Shown piece after piece: positions 7,633 through 14,062 of a stretch of DNA of 15,824 nucleotides; the stretch's first letter is position 1; every line of letters starts with the position of its first letter. The stretch comes from CAZADA01 sp964636945 (GTDB taxonomy: Bacteria > Pseudomonadota > Alphaproteobacteria > Caulobacterales > Maricaulaceae), in assembly GCA_964636945.1 (NCBI GenBank), contig CAZWVH010000067.1:1-15824 (forward strand), given 5' to 3'. The notes beneath the pieces were generated by a model, which had not been told where the DNA came from, did not search any database, and saw nothing but the letters and a program-made list of their open reading frames with translations. The position numbers and the translations under genes were made by a program.

Positions 7633-8114
7633 TGTTGAGTTTTGGCCGAAAATCTAAACTCTGCAGCCGAGCTTGCGCTTGTGCGATACTGCTTTTTGCG
7701 GCGAATGGCGCAGCCGGAGCCCAATCGTCCCCGCCGAGTGAGGTGGAAATCAGTGGGGATTGGTCGTTTCAAACCGAGTGGTACTACGACGGCGAGTGCC
7801 AATTGACTGGGCAGATGTCTATCCAGCGGTCCGTGACCGAGGGCCGATACCTTTGCCAGTTCACGGCTCAGGAATACTGCAAGACCACAGACCGAGCTAT
7901 CGCCAGCGAACAGAAGTGTGTCGCGCGTGTTGTCAATGATGCCTTGATCATCGACAGCGAACTCGTCAGCGTCGACGAAGAAGCCGCCGGCGCCTACTAT
8001 CCCGACAGCTTTTCATTGCGCGTTGAATCTCCATCCGAGATGCGCGGCGTATTGCGCTCGGTCGGTCCGTTTGATCCTGTGATTTTCCGACGTGTGGAGA
8101 ATGCGATCTCATGA
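7632..8114 (+). CDS. Array member 2: exported Cys4 protein of unknown function
   Basis: 160 residues. The signal peptide has a basic n-region (MLSFGRKSK), a hydrophobic core and an A-G-A site before QSSPP. The mature part has ISGDWSFQTEWYY, C1 (GECQLTG), C2 and C3 (LCQFTAQEYC, eight apart), C4 (EQKCVARVVNDALII), YPDSFSLRV, EMRGVLRSVGP and FRRVENAIS. It is the best match to the family consensus. Its ATG overlaps the stop of member 1 (TAATG); the GGAGG at 7614-7618, inside the C-terminal codons of member 1, lies 13 bases upstream. Its stop overlaps member 3 as ATGA. Confidence 0.88.
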   Translation: MLSFGRKSKLCSRACACAILLFAANGAAGAQSSPPSEVEISGDWSFQTEWYYDGECQLTGQMSIQRSVTEGRYLCQFTAQEYCKTTDRAIASEQKCVARVVNDALIIDSELVSVDEEAAGAYYPDSFSLRVESPSEMRGVLRSVGPFDPVIFRRVENAIS

Positions 8115-8590
8115 TGCGAACTGCACCATTGCGATGGTCCCTGGCTTCGTCACTGATTGCCGGTTCATTGGCCGTCGGCGCCGCCGCACAGCCTGACGAT
8201 GGACTCTCATCCGCAGAAACAAGGCTTTTGGGACGTTGGCAGTTTCAAACCACGCAACACGTCCATAGCGGTGATGAGTGCCAAGTGACTGGCCAAATGC
8301 TGGTCATGCCTGACGAATCGGGCAGTGGGCTTGTGTGCCAGTTTGAGGCGCTGCATTCGTGCAAAACACTGGGCGACTCCACATCGACCCAGCACTGCAC
8401 TGTCAATGTCGTGAACAATGCGATTGTCATCGAAAGTGCGGTCATAGAGTTTAAATCCTGGTCGGCCAGGTATTGCCCCGACAATTTTGACCTCAGGGTG
8501 GAAACGCCGGCGCGTCTGGTTGGACGATTGCGCTCATGCGGTCCTTCGCCCCAGGTCGCGTTTACGCGCATAGAGGAGCCAATTGCATGA
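8111..8590 (+). CDS. Array member 3: exported protein with six mature cysteines
   Basis: 159 residues. The signal peptide MMRTAPLRWSLASSLIAG continues to A-A-A before QPDDG. The four family cysteines are present (DECQVTG, LVCQF, HSCKT, QHCTV). Two more appear at sites where other members have Tyr and Val: ARYCPDNF and LRSCGPSP. The two extra sites fall on neighbouring predicted strands, so they may form a third disulfide bond. VVNNAIVIES and FTRIEEPIA complete the family pattern. ATG overlaps the stop of member 2; GGAG at 8096-8099 is 11 bases upstream. Its stop overlaps member 4 as ATGA. Confidence 0.88.
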   Translation: MMRTAPLRWSLASSLIAGSLAVGAAAQPDDGLSSAETRLLGRWQFQTTQHVHSGDECQVTGQMLVMPDESGSGLVCQFEALHSCKTLGDSTSTQHCTVNVVNNAIVIESAVIEFKSWSARYCPDNFDLRVETPARLVGRLRSCGPSPQVAFTRIEEPIA

Positions 8591-9171
8591 CGGACCCGCT
8601 TTCGGCCTCTAACTTGGACAAATTTGCCCGTGATTGCCGCCACCCAAGAATGGACGCCATGACCAATCCCACATTCCAGATGAGCCACGGTGTGAACCGC
8701 AGCGTGATGGGTGTAACGGCTTTTGTCATCATGCTGGCGTTCATGTTGCTTTCAACGCCCGTCTCCGCGCAAGGCAGCGCTGACGACGAAGGTTCAACGG
8801 GCAAAGTCAATATTGCTGGCACTTGGTCGTTCAAGACTGACTGGTATTATGCCGGCGATCAACGCCGATTGGCGGGCGAAATGACCCTGACGCCCAATGG
8901 CGATGGGGGCTGGATCTGTAGTTTTTCCAATGGCGAGTATGCTCGCGACGTCGAAGAGCCAACCGCGACAGCTGAACAGAGGTGCGTGGTTCGCGAAGTG
9001 AACAATGCGCTCATCATTCGCTCGCAAGTGGTTTCGGCAAGCACGGCCAATTACCAACCCGATCATTTTGATCTGCGGGTGGTTGACGCCGATACTTTGG
9101 CGGGCACGGCGTTTTCTTGGATGCCATTGGGACCGGTCGTTTTCCGTCGTATTGAGATGTCAATTTCATGA
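8587..9171 (+). CDS. Array member 4: exported protein lacking Cys1 and Cys3, long N-terminal extension
   Basis: 194 residues from the ATG that overlaps the stop of member 3. GAGGAG at 8573-8578 lies eight bases upstream, the best ribosome-binding site in the array. About 39 polar residues precede the hydrophobic core (VTAFVIMLAFMLLSTPVSA, then Q). Internal ATGs at 8650, 8659 and 8680 would give a signal peptide of normal length but have weak ribosome-binding sites. In the mature part Cys1 is replaced by Arg (DQRRLAGEM) and Cys3 by Ala (GEYARD), while Cys2 (WICSF) and Cys4 (QRCVV) remain. VNNALIIRS, QPDHFDLRVVDADTLAG and FRRIEMSIS match the family. Its stop overlaps member 5 as ATGA. Confidence 0.85.
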   Translation: MTDPLSASNLDKFARDCRHPRMDAMTNPTFQMSHGVNRSVMGVTAFVIMLAFMLLSTPVSAQGSADDEGSTGKVNIAGTWSFKTDWYYAGDQRRLAGEMTLTPNGDGGWICSFSNGEYARDVEEPTATAEQRCVVREVNNALIIRSQVVSASTANYQPDHFDLRVVDADTLAGTAFSWMPLGPVVFRRIEMSIS

Positions 9172-9605
9172 TCAGTCGTTTGTGTTTCGTATTTTTTGTG
9201 TTTTGCGCCGCTTCGCCAACTCTTGCAGAGCCAACCCAGCCCGTTGTGGATCTCGTGCTCGAGGGTCGTTGGACTTTTCAAACGCAAACTTTTGAGCAAC
9301 GGGACTGCACCATGAGTGGTGATCTCACTGTGACCACCACCGGTCATCCTTTGATTTTCGATGGTGTTTTGATCGCGCGCGAGACTTGCAAACACGCCGA
9401 CTATGTTATCACTGCGGAACAAACCAGCGTTGTGAAGCATATCAACAATGCGGTGATCGTGCGCAGTGAGGTCAAAACGGTCAATCCACCGGTGCCTTAC
9501 CGCCCCGACCACTTTCGGTTAAAGGTGATCGACGGCAACACATTGCGCGGCGTCCTTGACGCCAATGTCGACGCAGAGGTGGTGTTCACGCGGGTCACCG
9601 ACTAG
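9168..9605 (+). CDS. Array member 5: exported protein lacking Cys2 and Cys4
   Basis: 145 residues with a short signal peptide (MISRLCFVFFVFCAASPTLA, then EPTQ). The mature part has EGRWTFQTQTF, Cys1 (RDCTMSG) and Cys3 (ETCKH). Cys2 is Gly (LIFDGVLIA) and Cys4 is Ser (AEQTSVV), the exact complement of the losses in member 4. INNAVIVRSEV, RPDHFRLKVIDGNTLRGVL and VVFTRVTD follow. It is the only member that lacks the closing I-S/A residues, and the only one not overlapping its downstream neighbour. ATG overlaps the stop of member 4; only a weak GAG precedes it. Confidence 0.87.
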   Translation: MISRLCFVFFVFCAASPTLAEPTQPVVDLVLEGRWTFQTQTFEQRDCTMSGDLTVTTTGHPLIFDGVLIARETCKHADYVITAEQTSVVKHINNAVIVRSEVKTVNPPVPYRPDHFRLKVIDGNTLRGVLDANVDAEVVFTRVTD

Positions 9606-9630
9606 CGCTGGTCCAAAGGGGATTGAAGTT

Positions 9631-10098
9631 ATGCATGGTTGGAAATGCATCACCGCCGTGACCACCGCCGTGACTGGCGCGCTTGCTGTTCAGTCGGGAT
9701 CGGTCGCCTTAGCGCAGGATGGGGCGGATTTTGATCCCACTGGCCAGTGGTCGTTTCAGTCAGAAGACGGCTATAATACCGTTTGCACCATGAGCGGCGA
9801 AATCAGTTTCACTCCCATTCCCGATGAACCCAATCGATATCGCTGTGAGTTCACGGCAGTTGAAGACTGCTTGCCCCGCAGCTTTCACACCGCTGAGCAA
9901 GTGTGTGTGGCCGAGATTGAGGGCGACAAAGTGCGGATTGTCAGTGAGTTGGTGAGCGTGGATCCGCCATCGGGAACCTATTTGCCGGACAATTTCTTTT
10001 TGGAGATCGACAATCCCGACCTCATGCTGGGCGCACTTTGGTTTGGACAAGTGGTGGCCGGCATCCGGTTTGAACGACGCAACTTGGTGATTTCATGA
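9631..10098 (+). CDS. Array member 6: exported Cys4 protein of unknown function
   Basis: 155 residues. I chose ATG at 9631 because AAGGGGA (GGGG at 9618-9621) lies nine bases upstream in the only real spacer of the array. The signal peptide (MHGWKCITAVTTAVTG onward) ends VALA before QDGAD. All four cysteines are present (TVCTMSG, YRCEF, EDCLP, EQVCVA). TGQWSFQSE, VSVDPPSG and LPDNFFLEI match the family. The NNA strand is altered (EGDKVRIVSE) and the end is FERRNLVIS. Its stop overlaps member 7 as ATGA. Having its own Shine-Dalgarno may let translation restart after member 5. Confidence 0.88.
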   Translation: MHGWKCITAVTTAVTGALAVQSGSVALAQDGADFDPTGQWSFQSEDGYNTVCTMSGEISFTPIPDEPNRYRCEFTAVEDCLPRSFHTAEQVCVAEIEGDKVRIVSELVSVDPPSGTYLPDNFFLEIDNPDLMLGALWFGQVVAGIRFERRNLVIS

Positions 10099-10562
10099 AA
10101 TTTGGGATGGTGTTTGCGTTGGCGCTGTGCGTCAGCCCTATTATTGCGGCGGCGCCTGTGGGCGCACAATCCACCGCCAGCAGCAATCTGAGAGATTTGC
10201 TTGGCGACTGGTCGGTGGAAACCACCCGGTTTGGCCCAGATCAGTGCCAGTTGGTGGGCCAGATGACGCTCACTACCGACGAGAACGGCGCCATGAGTTG
10301 CCAGCTCTCGCTTCAACAGGTCTGCGCCACGGAAGGGTTCGGCCCATTTGGCTCAGTCCAGGCGTGTGACATTCTGGCGGTCAATAGCGCGGTGTTGATC
10401 CGCAGCGAGGTCTTATCGCTCGACCCGCCCGACACGCCCTATCTTCCCGATAGTTTCGATTTGCGCCTAACCACACCCAACGAGATGGTTGGCCGTCATC
10501 TTTCGCCCAATTACAGCAATATTCGCGCAAAATTCACGCGTCGCGCCCAGACAATCTCTTAG
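10095..10562 (+). CDS. Array member 7: exported Cys4 protein of unknown function
   Basis: 155 residues. The signal peptide MKFGMVFALALCVSPIIAAA ends PVGA before QSTAS. The mature part has LGDWSVETTRF, the four cysteines (DQCQLVG, MSCQL, QVCAT, QACDI), VNSAVLIRSEVLSLDPPD, LPDSFDLRLTTPNEMVG and FTRRAQTIS. ATG overlaps the stop of member 6, with GGTGA at 10086-10090 four bases upstream. Sixteen bases separate its TAG from the nadB start, so transcription very likely continues into nadB. Confidence 0.88.
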   Translation: MKFGMVFALALCVSPIIAAAPVGAQSTASSNLRDLLGDWSVETTRFGPDQCQLVGQMTLTTDENGAMSCQLSLQQVCATEGFGPFGSVQACDILAVNSAVLIRSEVLSLDPPDTPYLPDSFDLRLTTPNEMVGRHLSPNYSNIRAKFTRRAQTIS

Positions 10563-10578
10563 GCCTTGGAGCCGCGCG

Positions 10579-12108
10579 GTGGCAGACAGGCTAACAGAGA
10601 CACTCAATTTTGACGGCGTATTGATAGTGGGTGCGGGGCTCGCTGGGCTCTATCTTGCACTCAAGTTAGCGCCCCGCCCCTGTTTGGTCATCGCCCCTCA
10701 CGGCCCGGGCGAAGGCGCGTCGAGCACCTGGGCGCAGGGTGGGATCGCCGCCGCACTCGATCCCGATGACTCATTTGAAGCCCATGTTCGCGATACCATC
10801 GCCGTGGGCGGCGGCCTCGTTGAAGAGGCCGCAGCACGCGCCATTTGCAGCGCGGGTCCACGCTTGGTGAGCGATTTGGCGGCCATTGGCGCACCCTTTG
10901 ATCAAGACCCGGTCACCGGTCAGTACCGGCTGAGCCGTGAAGCAGCGCACTCGACCGCCCGCGTGGCGCGAGTCAAAGGCGACGGCGCAGGTCGAGCGAT
11001 CATGGCCGCCATCGGCCGCGCCGCAGCTCTGGCCTCGCACGTGACGCTTCGCGCGGGATTGACCGCCACATCGCTTGTGCTGCGAGAAGATGGCCGGGTT
11101 GGCGGGGCCTTGGCCTCTCGGCCAGATGGTGGCGAGGTGTGCATCTTAGCGCATGAGACCGTGCTCGCCGCCGGCGGCGTCGGCGGGCTCTATGCGGTGA
11201 CCACAAACCCAAACACCGCCGATGGCGCAGCCATGGCTTTGGCCTTTGGCGCGGGCGCAACCATTGCCGATCCAGAGTTTGTTCAATTCCACCCCACCGC
11301 CATAGATGTGGGGGCTGATCCAGCTCCCTTGGCCACCGAAGCCCTGCGCGGCGAAGGCGCGGTTTTGGTGGATGCCAAGGGCCGTGCGCTGGTCGACCCG
11401 CTGGGGCCGCGTGACGAGGTCGCCCGGGCGGTGCATCAGGCGCGTCAGGATGGCCGGGGAGCATTCCTGGATGCGCGCACAGCCATTGGTGATGCGTTTC
11501 CAGATCGGTTTCCCACTGTGTTCGCCGCCTGTGAGGATGCGGGAATTGATCCACGCGCTCAGCTCATCCCCGTGGCGCCGGCGGCGCACTATCATATGGG
11601 CGGAGCGCAAACGGACCTTGAGGGCGCAACGGATGTACCCGGTCTATCCGCCGTGGGTGAAGCGGCGCGAACGGGCATGCATGGGGCCAATCGGCTTGCA
11701 TCCAATTCATTGCTTGAGGCCGGCGTGATCGCCAAGCGGGCTGCCGACCGATTGCGTGAACACAACGCCCCCAAGGCCAGTTCACACCAACCCAGTGTTG
11801 CACCAACGCCATTGTCTCCCATTGATCGCAGAAAACTGCGTCAGGCCATGGCCGACTATGCCGGCGTTGTGCGCACAGCCGACGGGCTTGGCGCATTGGA
11901 CGCGGTGCTCGCCGGCCTCGAAAGCGGTCCGAACACACCCACACCCGTAATCGCGGCGCGCTTGATCCAGTCGGCGGCGCTGGCTCGCGCAGAAAGCCGC
12001 GGAGCCCACTACCGATCTGATTTTCCCGACACACTGATTGATCCTTCGCCCAGCCTGTTGACCTCGCGCGCGGCCAGCGTCATTCAGCGCGTGGGGAACA
12101 GATCGTGA
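10579..12108 (+). CDS. nadB: L-aspartate oxidase NadB
   Basis: A 509-residue FAD enzyme that oxidises L-aspartate to iminoaspartate, the substrate of NadA. The N-terminal dinucleotide fold is VLIVGAGLAGLYLALKL (14-30), followed by STWAQGGIAAAL. Catalytic-region residues matching the E. coli enzyme are E121 (SREAAHS), H238 (VQFHPT), R278 (GPRDEVARA) and H337 (AAHYHMGG); the second FAD motif is TGMHGANRLASNSLLE. The C-terminal helical domain follows from about residue 420. I chose GTG at 10579 because GGAG at 10568-10571 is seven bases upstream. Longer in-frame readings would overlap array member 7. Confidence 0.96.
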   Translation: MADRLTETLNFDGVLIVGAGLAGLYLALKLAPRPCLVIAPHGPGEGASSTWAQGGIAAALDPDDSFEAHVRDTIAVGGGLVEEAAARAICSAGPRLVSDLAAIGAPFDQDPVTGQYRLSREAAHSTARVARVKGDGAGRAIMAAIGRAAALASHVTLRAGLTATSLVLREDGRVGGALASRPDGGEVCILAHETVLAAGGVGGLYAVTTNPNTADGAAMALAFGAGATIADPEFVQFHPTAIDVGADPAPLATEALRGEGAVLVDAKGRALVDPLGPRDEVARAVHQARQDGRGAFLDARTAIGDAFPDRFPTVFAACEDAGIDPRAQLIPVAPAAHYHMGGAQTDLEGATDVPGLSAVGEAARTGMHGANRLASNSLLEAGVIAKRAADRLREHNAPKASSHQPSVAPTPLSPIDRRKLRQAMADYAGVVRTADGLGALDAVLAGLESGPNTPTPVIAARLIQSAALARAESRGAHYRSDFPDTLIDPSPSLLTSRAASVIQRVGNRS

Positions 12109-12133
12109 CGCGATTTAATTGGGTGACCGCACT

Positions 12134-13033
12134 ATGATTCCATCACTCTCTCGCCGCCATGCCGGTGACACACCCTCAACGCCGTTGGATATCCCAACGC
12201 CACCGGCCTCCATCGTGGCTGACATCGTCACGCGCGCCTTGGCGGAAGATTTGACGGGCGCGGGCGATTTGACCAGCGACACTGTGGTCCCCCTCGACGC
12301 CCATCTGGATGTGGTCATCGCCGCACGCGCGCCAGGACGCATTTGCGGCGTGCAAGCAGCCCAGGAGGTGTTCCGTCAGGTCGATCCTCGCATCACAGTC
12401 TCCGTGCAGGTCAAGGACGGCGCCAATGTCACGGCGCTCACCCCAGTCTTGCGTATTTCCGGCCCGGCTCGCACCGTGCTGACGGCTGAACGCACAGCAC
12501 TGAATTTCCTCACCCACTTGTCTGGAGTCGCAACTCTGACTCAGGCCTATGTGAAAGCAATTGACGGCACGCTGGCGCGCATTGTGGGAACGCGCAAGAC
12601 CACGCCGGGGCTGCGAACGCTGGAAAACCACGCCATTTGTTGCGGCGGCGGCGGGCGCCATCGTTATAATCTTTCGGACGCGATTTTGGTGAAGGACAAC
12701 CACATTGCCGCTGCCGGCGGGGTTACGGCGGCGCTGATGGCGGTGCGCGCACGCGCGGGCCACATGGCGCACGTCTCCATAGAAGTGGATACGATAAGCC
12801 AGTTGGAAGAAGCGCTGCGTTACGGACCTGACGTGGTGCTGCTCGACAATTTCGACGTGAAGGACATGACCGAGGCCGTGCGCATGGCCGGCGGACGGTG
12901 CGTGGTGGAAGCCTCCGGCGGGGTGTCGTTAGAAACAGTGCGCCAAATCGCCGAGACTGGCGTGGACGTGATCTCCATCGGAGCCCTCACCCACTCGGCC
13001 CCTGCGCTCGATCTCGGCATGGACGTGGTTTAA
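12134..13033 (+). CDS. nadC: Quinolinate phosphoribosyltransferase NadC
   Basis: A 299-residue enzyme that converts quinolinate and PRPP to nicotinate mononucleotide, completing de novo synthesis after NadB and NadA. Seen are AERTALNFLTHLSGVAT (118-134), TRKTTPGLR (153-161), GGGGRHR (171-177), LVKDNHI (185-191), IEVDT (216-220), VLLDNF (235-240) and VEASGG (258-263), which line the phosphoribosyl and quinolinate pocket in the family. The usual NHR is RHR here, a mild change. ATG at 12134 is preceded by GGTGA seven bases upstream; a TTG at 12119 would add five residues. It lies 25 bp after nadB and converges on the cell wall hydrolase gene. Confidence 0.96.
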   Translation: MIPSLSRRHAGDTPSTPLDIPTPPASIVADIVTRALAEDLTGAGDLTSDTVVPLDAHLDVVIAARAPGRICGVQAAQEVFRQVDPRITVSVQVKDGANVTALTPVLRISGPARTVLTAERTALNFLTHLSGVATLTQAYVKAIDGTLARIVGTRKTTPGLRTLENHAICCGGGGRHRYNLSDAILVKDNHIAAAGGVTAALMAVRARAGHMAHVSIEVDTISQLEEALRYGPDVVLLDNFDVKDMTEAVRMAGGRCVVEASGGVSLETVRQIAETGVDVISIGALTHSAPALDLGMDVV

Positions 13034-13049
13034 TTGCCGTTGCGAATTC

Positions 13050-13071
13050 AGCGGAAACATGAGTTTCCTCT
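13050..13071. terminator. Hairpin between convergent nadC and cell wall hydrolase genes
   Basis: GGAAAC-ATGA-GTTTCC is a perfect 6-bp stem, extended by AG/CT after one mismatch, giving eight of nine pairs. It lies 16 bp after the nadC stop and overlaps the hydrolase stop. There is no clear T-run on either side. It could serve both directions, but an intrinsic terminator function is not certain. Confidence 0.4.
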
Positions 13072-13801
13072 ATGCCGTGCCTTCGCGTGAGCTTGGGTAG
13101 CGATAGAAAATGTGGGCGCCAATCGTCTCCGTACGCACCAAGCGCGGCGCCCAGTAAGGCGACACATAATCGGCGTGATAGTGGGTCGCGCCATCGGTCA
13201 CCGGCGGGGAGAGACGCAGCAATGCATTTCGTGCGACCGCCTGGGAATCCGCCCAGTTACGGCCCCGCGGCTCACGCGCTTCGGCGCCATCGCAGGTGAA
13301 TGAGAATTGGCAGCCCGATTTACGCTCAGATCCATCGTAAATCACGTCGCAGACATTGTTTGGGTACAAATTATGGCGCACACGATTGAGAATTACTTCA
13401 GCCACTGCAAGCTTTCCTGAGATCGCCTCTATACCAGCCTCATAATAAATGGCGCGGGACATGCAGTCCTGATCGCGCATAAACCGCTGGGCGTTCTCGA
13501 AATGCACTGGCGCAAAGTAATGAAAGCGAGCGGACGCTGCGCGATCACGCTGCTCGGCGCTCTTAACCATGAACGGCTCGATGTCAGGGATAAGTCCCTC
13601 TGACTCCACCCGAACAAATTCCAGTGCCTGACGACGTAGCGCCAACGCATCATCCTGAGCGCCGACCCGCGACTGCAGGAGGGGCGCGCCTGCCACAACG
13701 GCAGCGATCAGTGTGAGCACAACGATTGAACGCGCGCCAATTCGGCGCGTCTTTGGCGCCGCCACATATTTTGCCACAGTCACCCACCTTCTTGGGTTCA
13801 T
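13070..13801 (-). CDS. SleB/CwlJ-type cell wall hydrolase (Hydrolase_2)
   Basis: A 243-residue protein with a basic N terminus, a hydrophobic segment at about 26-42 (IVVLTLIAAVVAGAPLL) that acts as a membrane anchor or signal peptide, a linker, and a C-terminal catalytic domain at about 112-235. That domain has CMSRAIYYEAGIEAISGKLAVAEVILNRV with the likely catalytic Glu121, then CQFSFTCDG and ATHYHADYVSPYWA, the PF07486 pattern. Members cleave peptidoglycan. I chose ATG at 13799-13801 (MNPRRW). A longer reading to 13930 would place the CtrA box inside the gene and adds residues with no family match. It converges on nadC. The CtrA box 39 bp upstream suggests cell-cycle control. Confidence 0.88.
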   Translation of the reverse strand: MNPRRWVTVAKYVAAPKTRRIGARSIVVLTLIAAVVAGAPLLQSRVGAQDDALALRRQALEFVRVESEGLIPDIEPFMVKSAEQRDRAASARFHYFAPVHFENAQRFMRDQDCMSRAIYYEAGIEAISGKLAVAEVILNRVRHNLYPNNVCDVIYDGSERKSGCQFSFTCDGAEAREPRGRNWADSQAVARNALLRLSPPVTDGATHYHADYVSPYWAPRLVRTETIGAHIFYRYPSSREGTA

Positions 13802-13839
13802 TGCTTCTGCAATAAGCCTCAAGAATGCGACCGAAAGCG

Positions 13840-13854
13840 TTAACGCCTCGTTAA
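13840..13854 (-). promoter_or_regulatory. CtrA-type binding site upstream of the cell wall hydrolase
   Basis: TTAACGCCTCGTTAA is a perfect TTAA-N7-TTAA match, also flanked by C on both strands. This is the consensus for CtrA, the master cell-cycle regulator of Caulobacter and relatives. It lies 39 bp upstream of the chosen hydrolase ATG. Its palindromic form reads the same on both strands. Confidence 0.7.
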
Positions 13855-14062
13855 CCACCATGGCTGAACCCACAGCATAAAGCCGCGTCGCCATAGCGAA
13901 CGGGATATAGCTCAACATACCTGGTACCATTCAACCCAGCACAGTTATCGACTGTTTACGCCCCGGTAAGATAATGCCTATGTAGCTAAAAAGTTCCATT
14001 TGTCCAGTTTCTAGCTGCACACACCACGTCACATTGGCCTGAGTTCAAGTGTCGTGACCGCC
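13855..14062. other. Intergenic region between hydrolase promoter and ppdK 3' end
   Basis: About 208 bp, more AT-rich than its surroundings in the 13930-14030 part. No gene, RNA or strong terminator was seen. ppdK ends into this space and the hydrolase is transcribed away from it in the same direction, so it probably holds further promoter elements for the hydrolase. Confidence 0.4.

Larger units (their letters stand above)
7198..10562 (+). repeat. Tandem array of seven diverged paralogous exported-protein genes inside the nad operon
   Basis: Seven consecutive genes encode homologous proteins sharing, in order: G-x-W-[ST/Q]-[FV], C-x-[MLV]-x-G, C-x7-C, a [VI]NN[AD] strand, PDxFxLRV (with variants) and FxRxE..IS at the C terminus. 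Six of seven have an obvious N-terminal signal peptide ending in A-x-A. Identity between copies is moderate by eye, so the duplications are old. Five of six internal junctions overlap by 1 or 4 nt; only 5/6 has a spacer (25 bp). No transposase, integrase or direct repeat is seen at either edge. I do not recognise the family. The alternation of short hydrophobic strands and the closing FxRv motif suggest a small beta-barrel or calycin-like fold (inference). Confidence 0.85.

Noticed and set aside
7198..10562. Array proteins as lipoproteins
   Set aside because: No lipobox Cys follows the hydrophobic cores; the cleavage sites are A-x-A followed mostly by Gln.
7198..10562. Array proteins as Inh-type (AprI) protease inhibitors
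   Set aside because: The G-x-W and C-x-L-x motifs are similar and both would be small beta-barrels, but the four-cysteine pattern, PDxFxLRV and FxRxE motifs do not fit that family as I know it.
7198..10562. Array as a toxin/immunity or phage-derived cassette
   Set aside because: No effector, immunity, integrase, transposase or attachment-like repeat is present, and the junctions with nadA and nadB are tight operon junctions.
13802..13930. Longer start for the cell wall hydrolase
   Set aside because: The added residues include the CtrA box and lack family similarity; the MNPRRW start gives a normal membrane-targeted N terminus.
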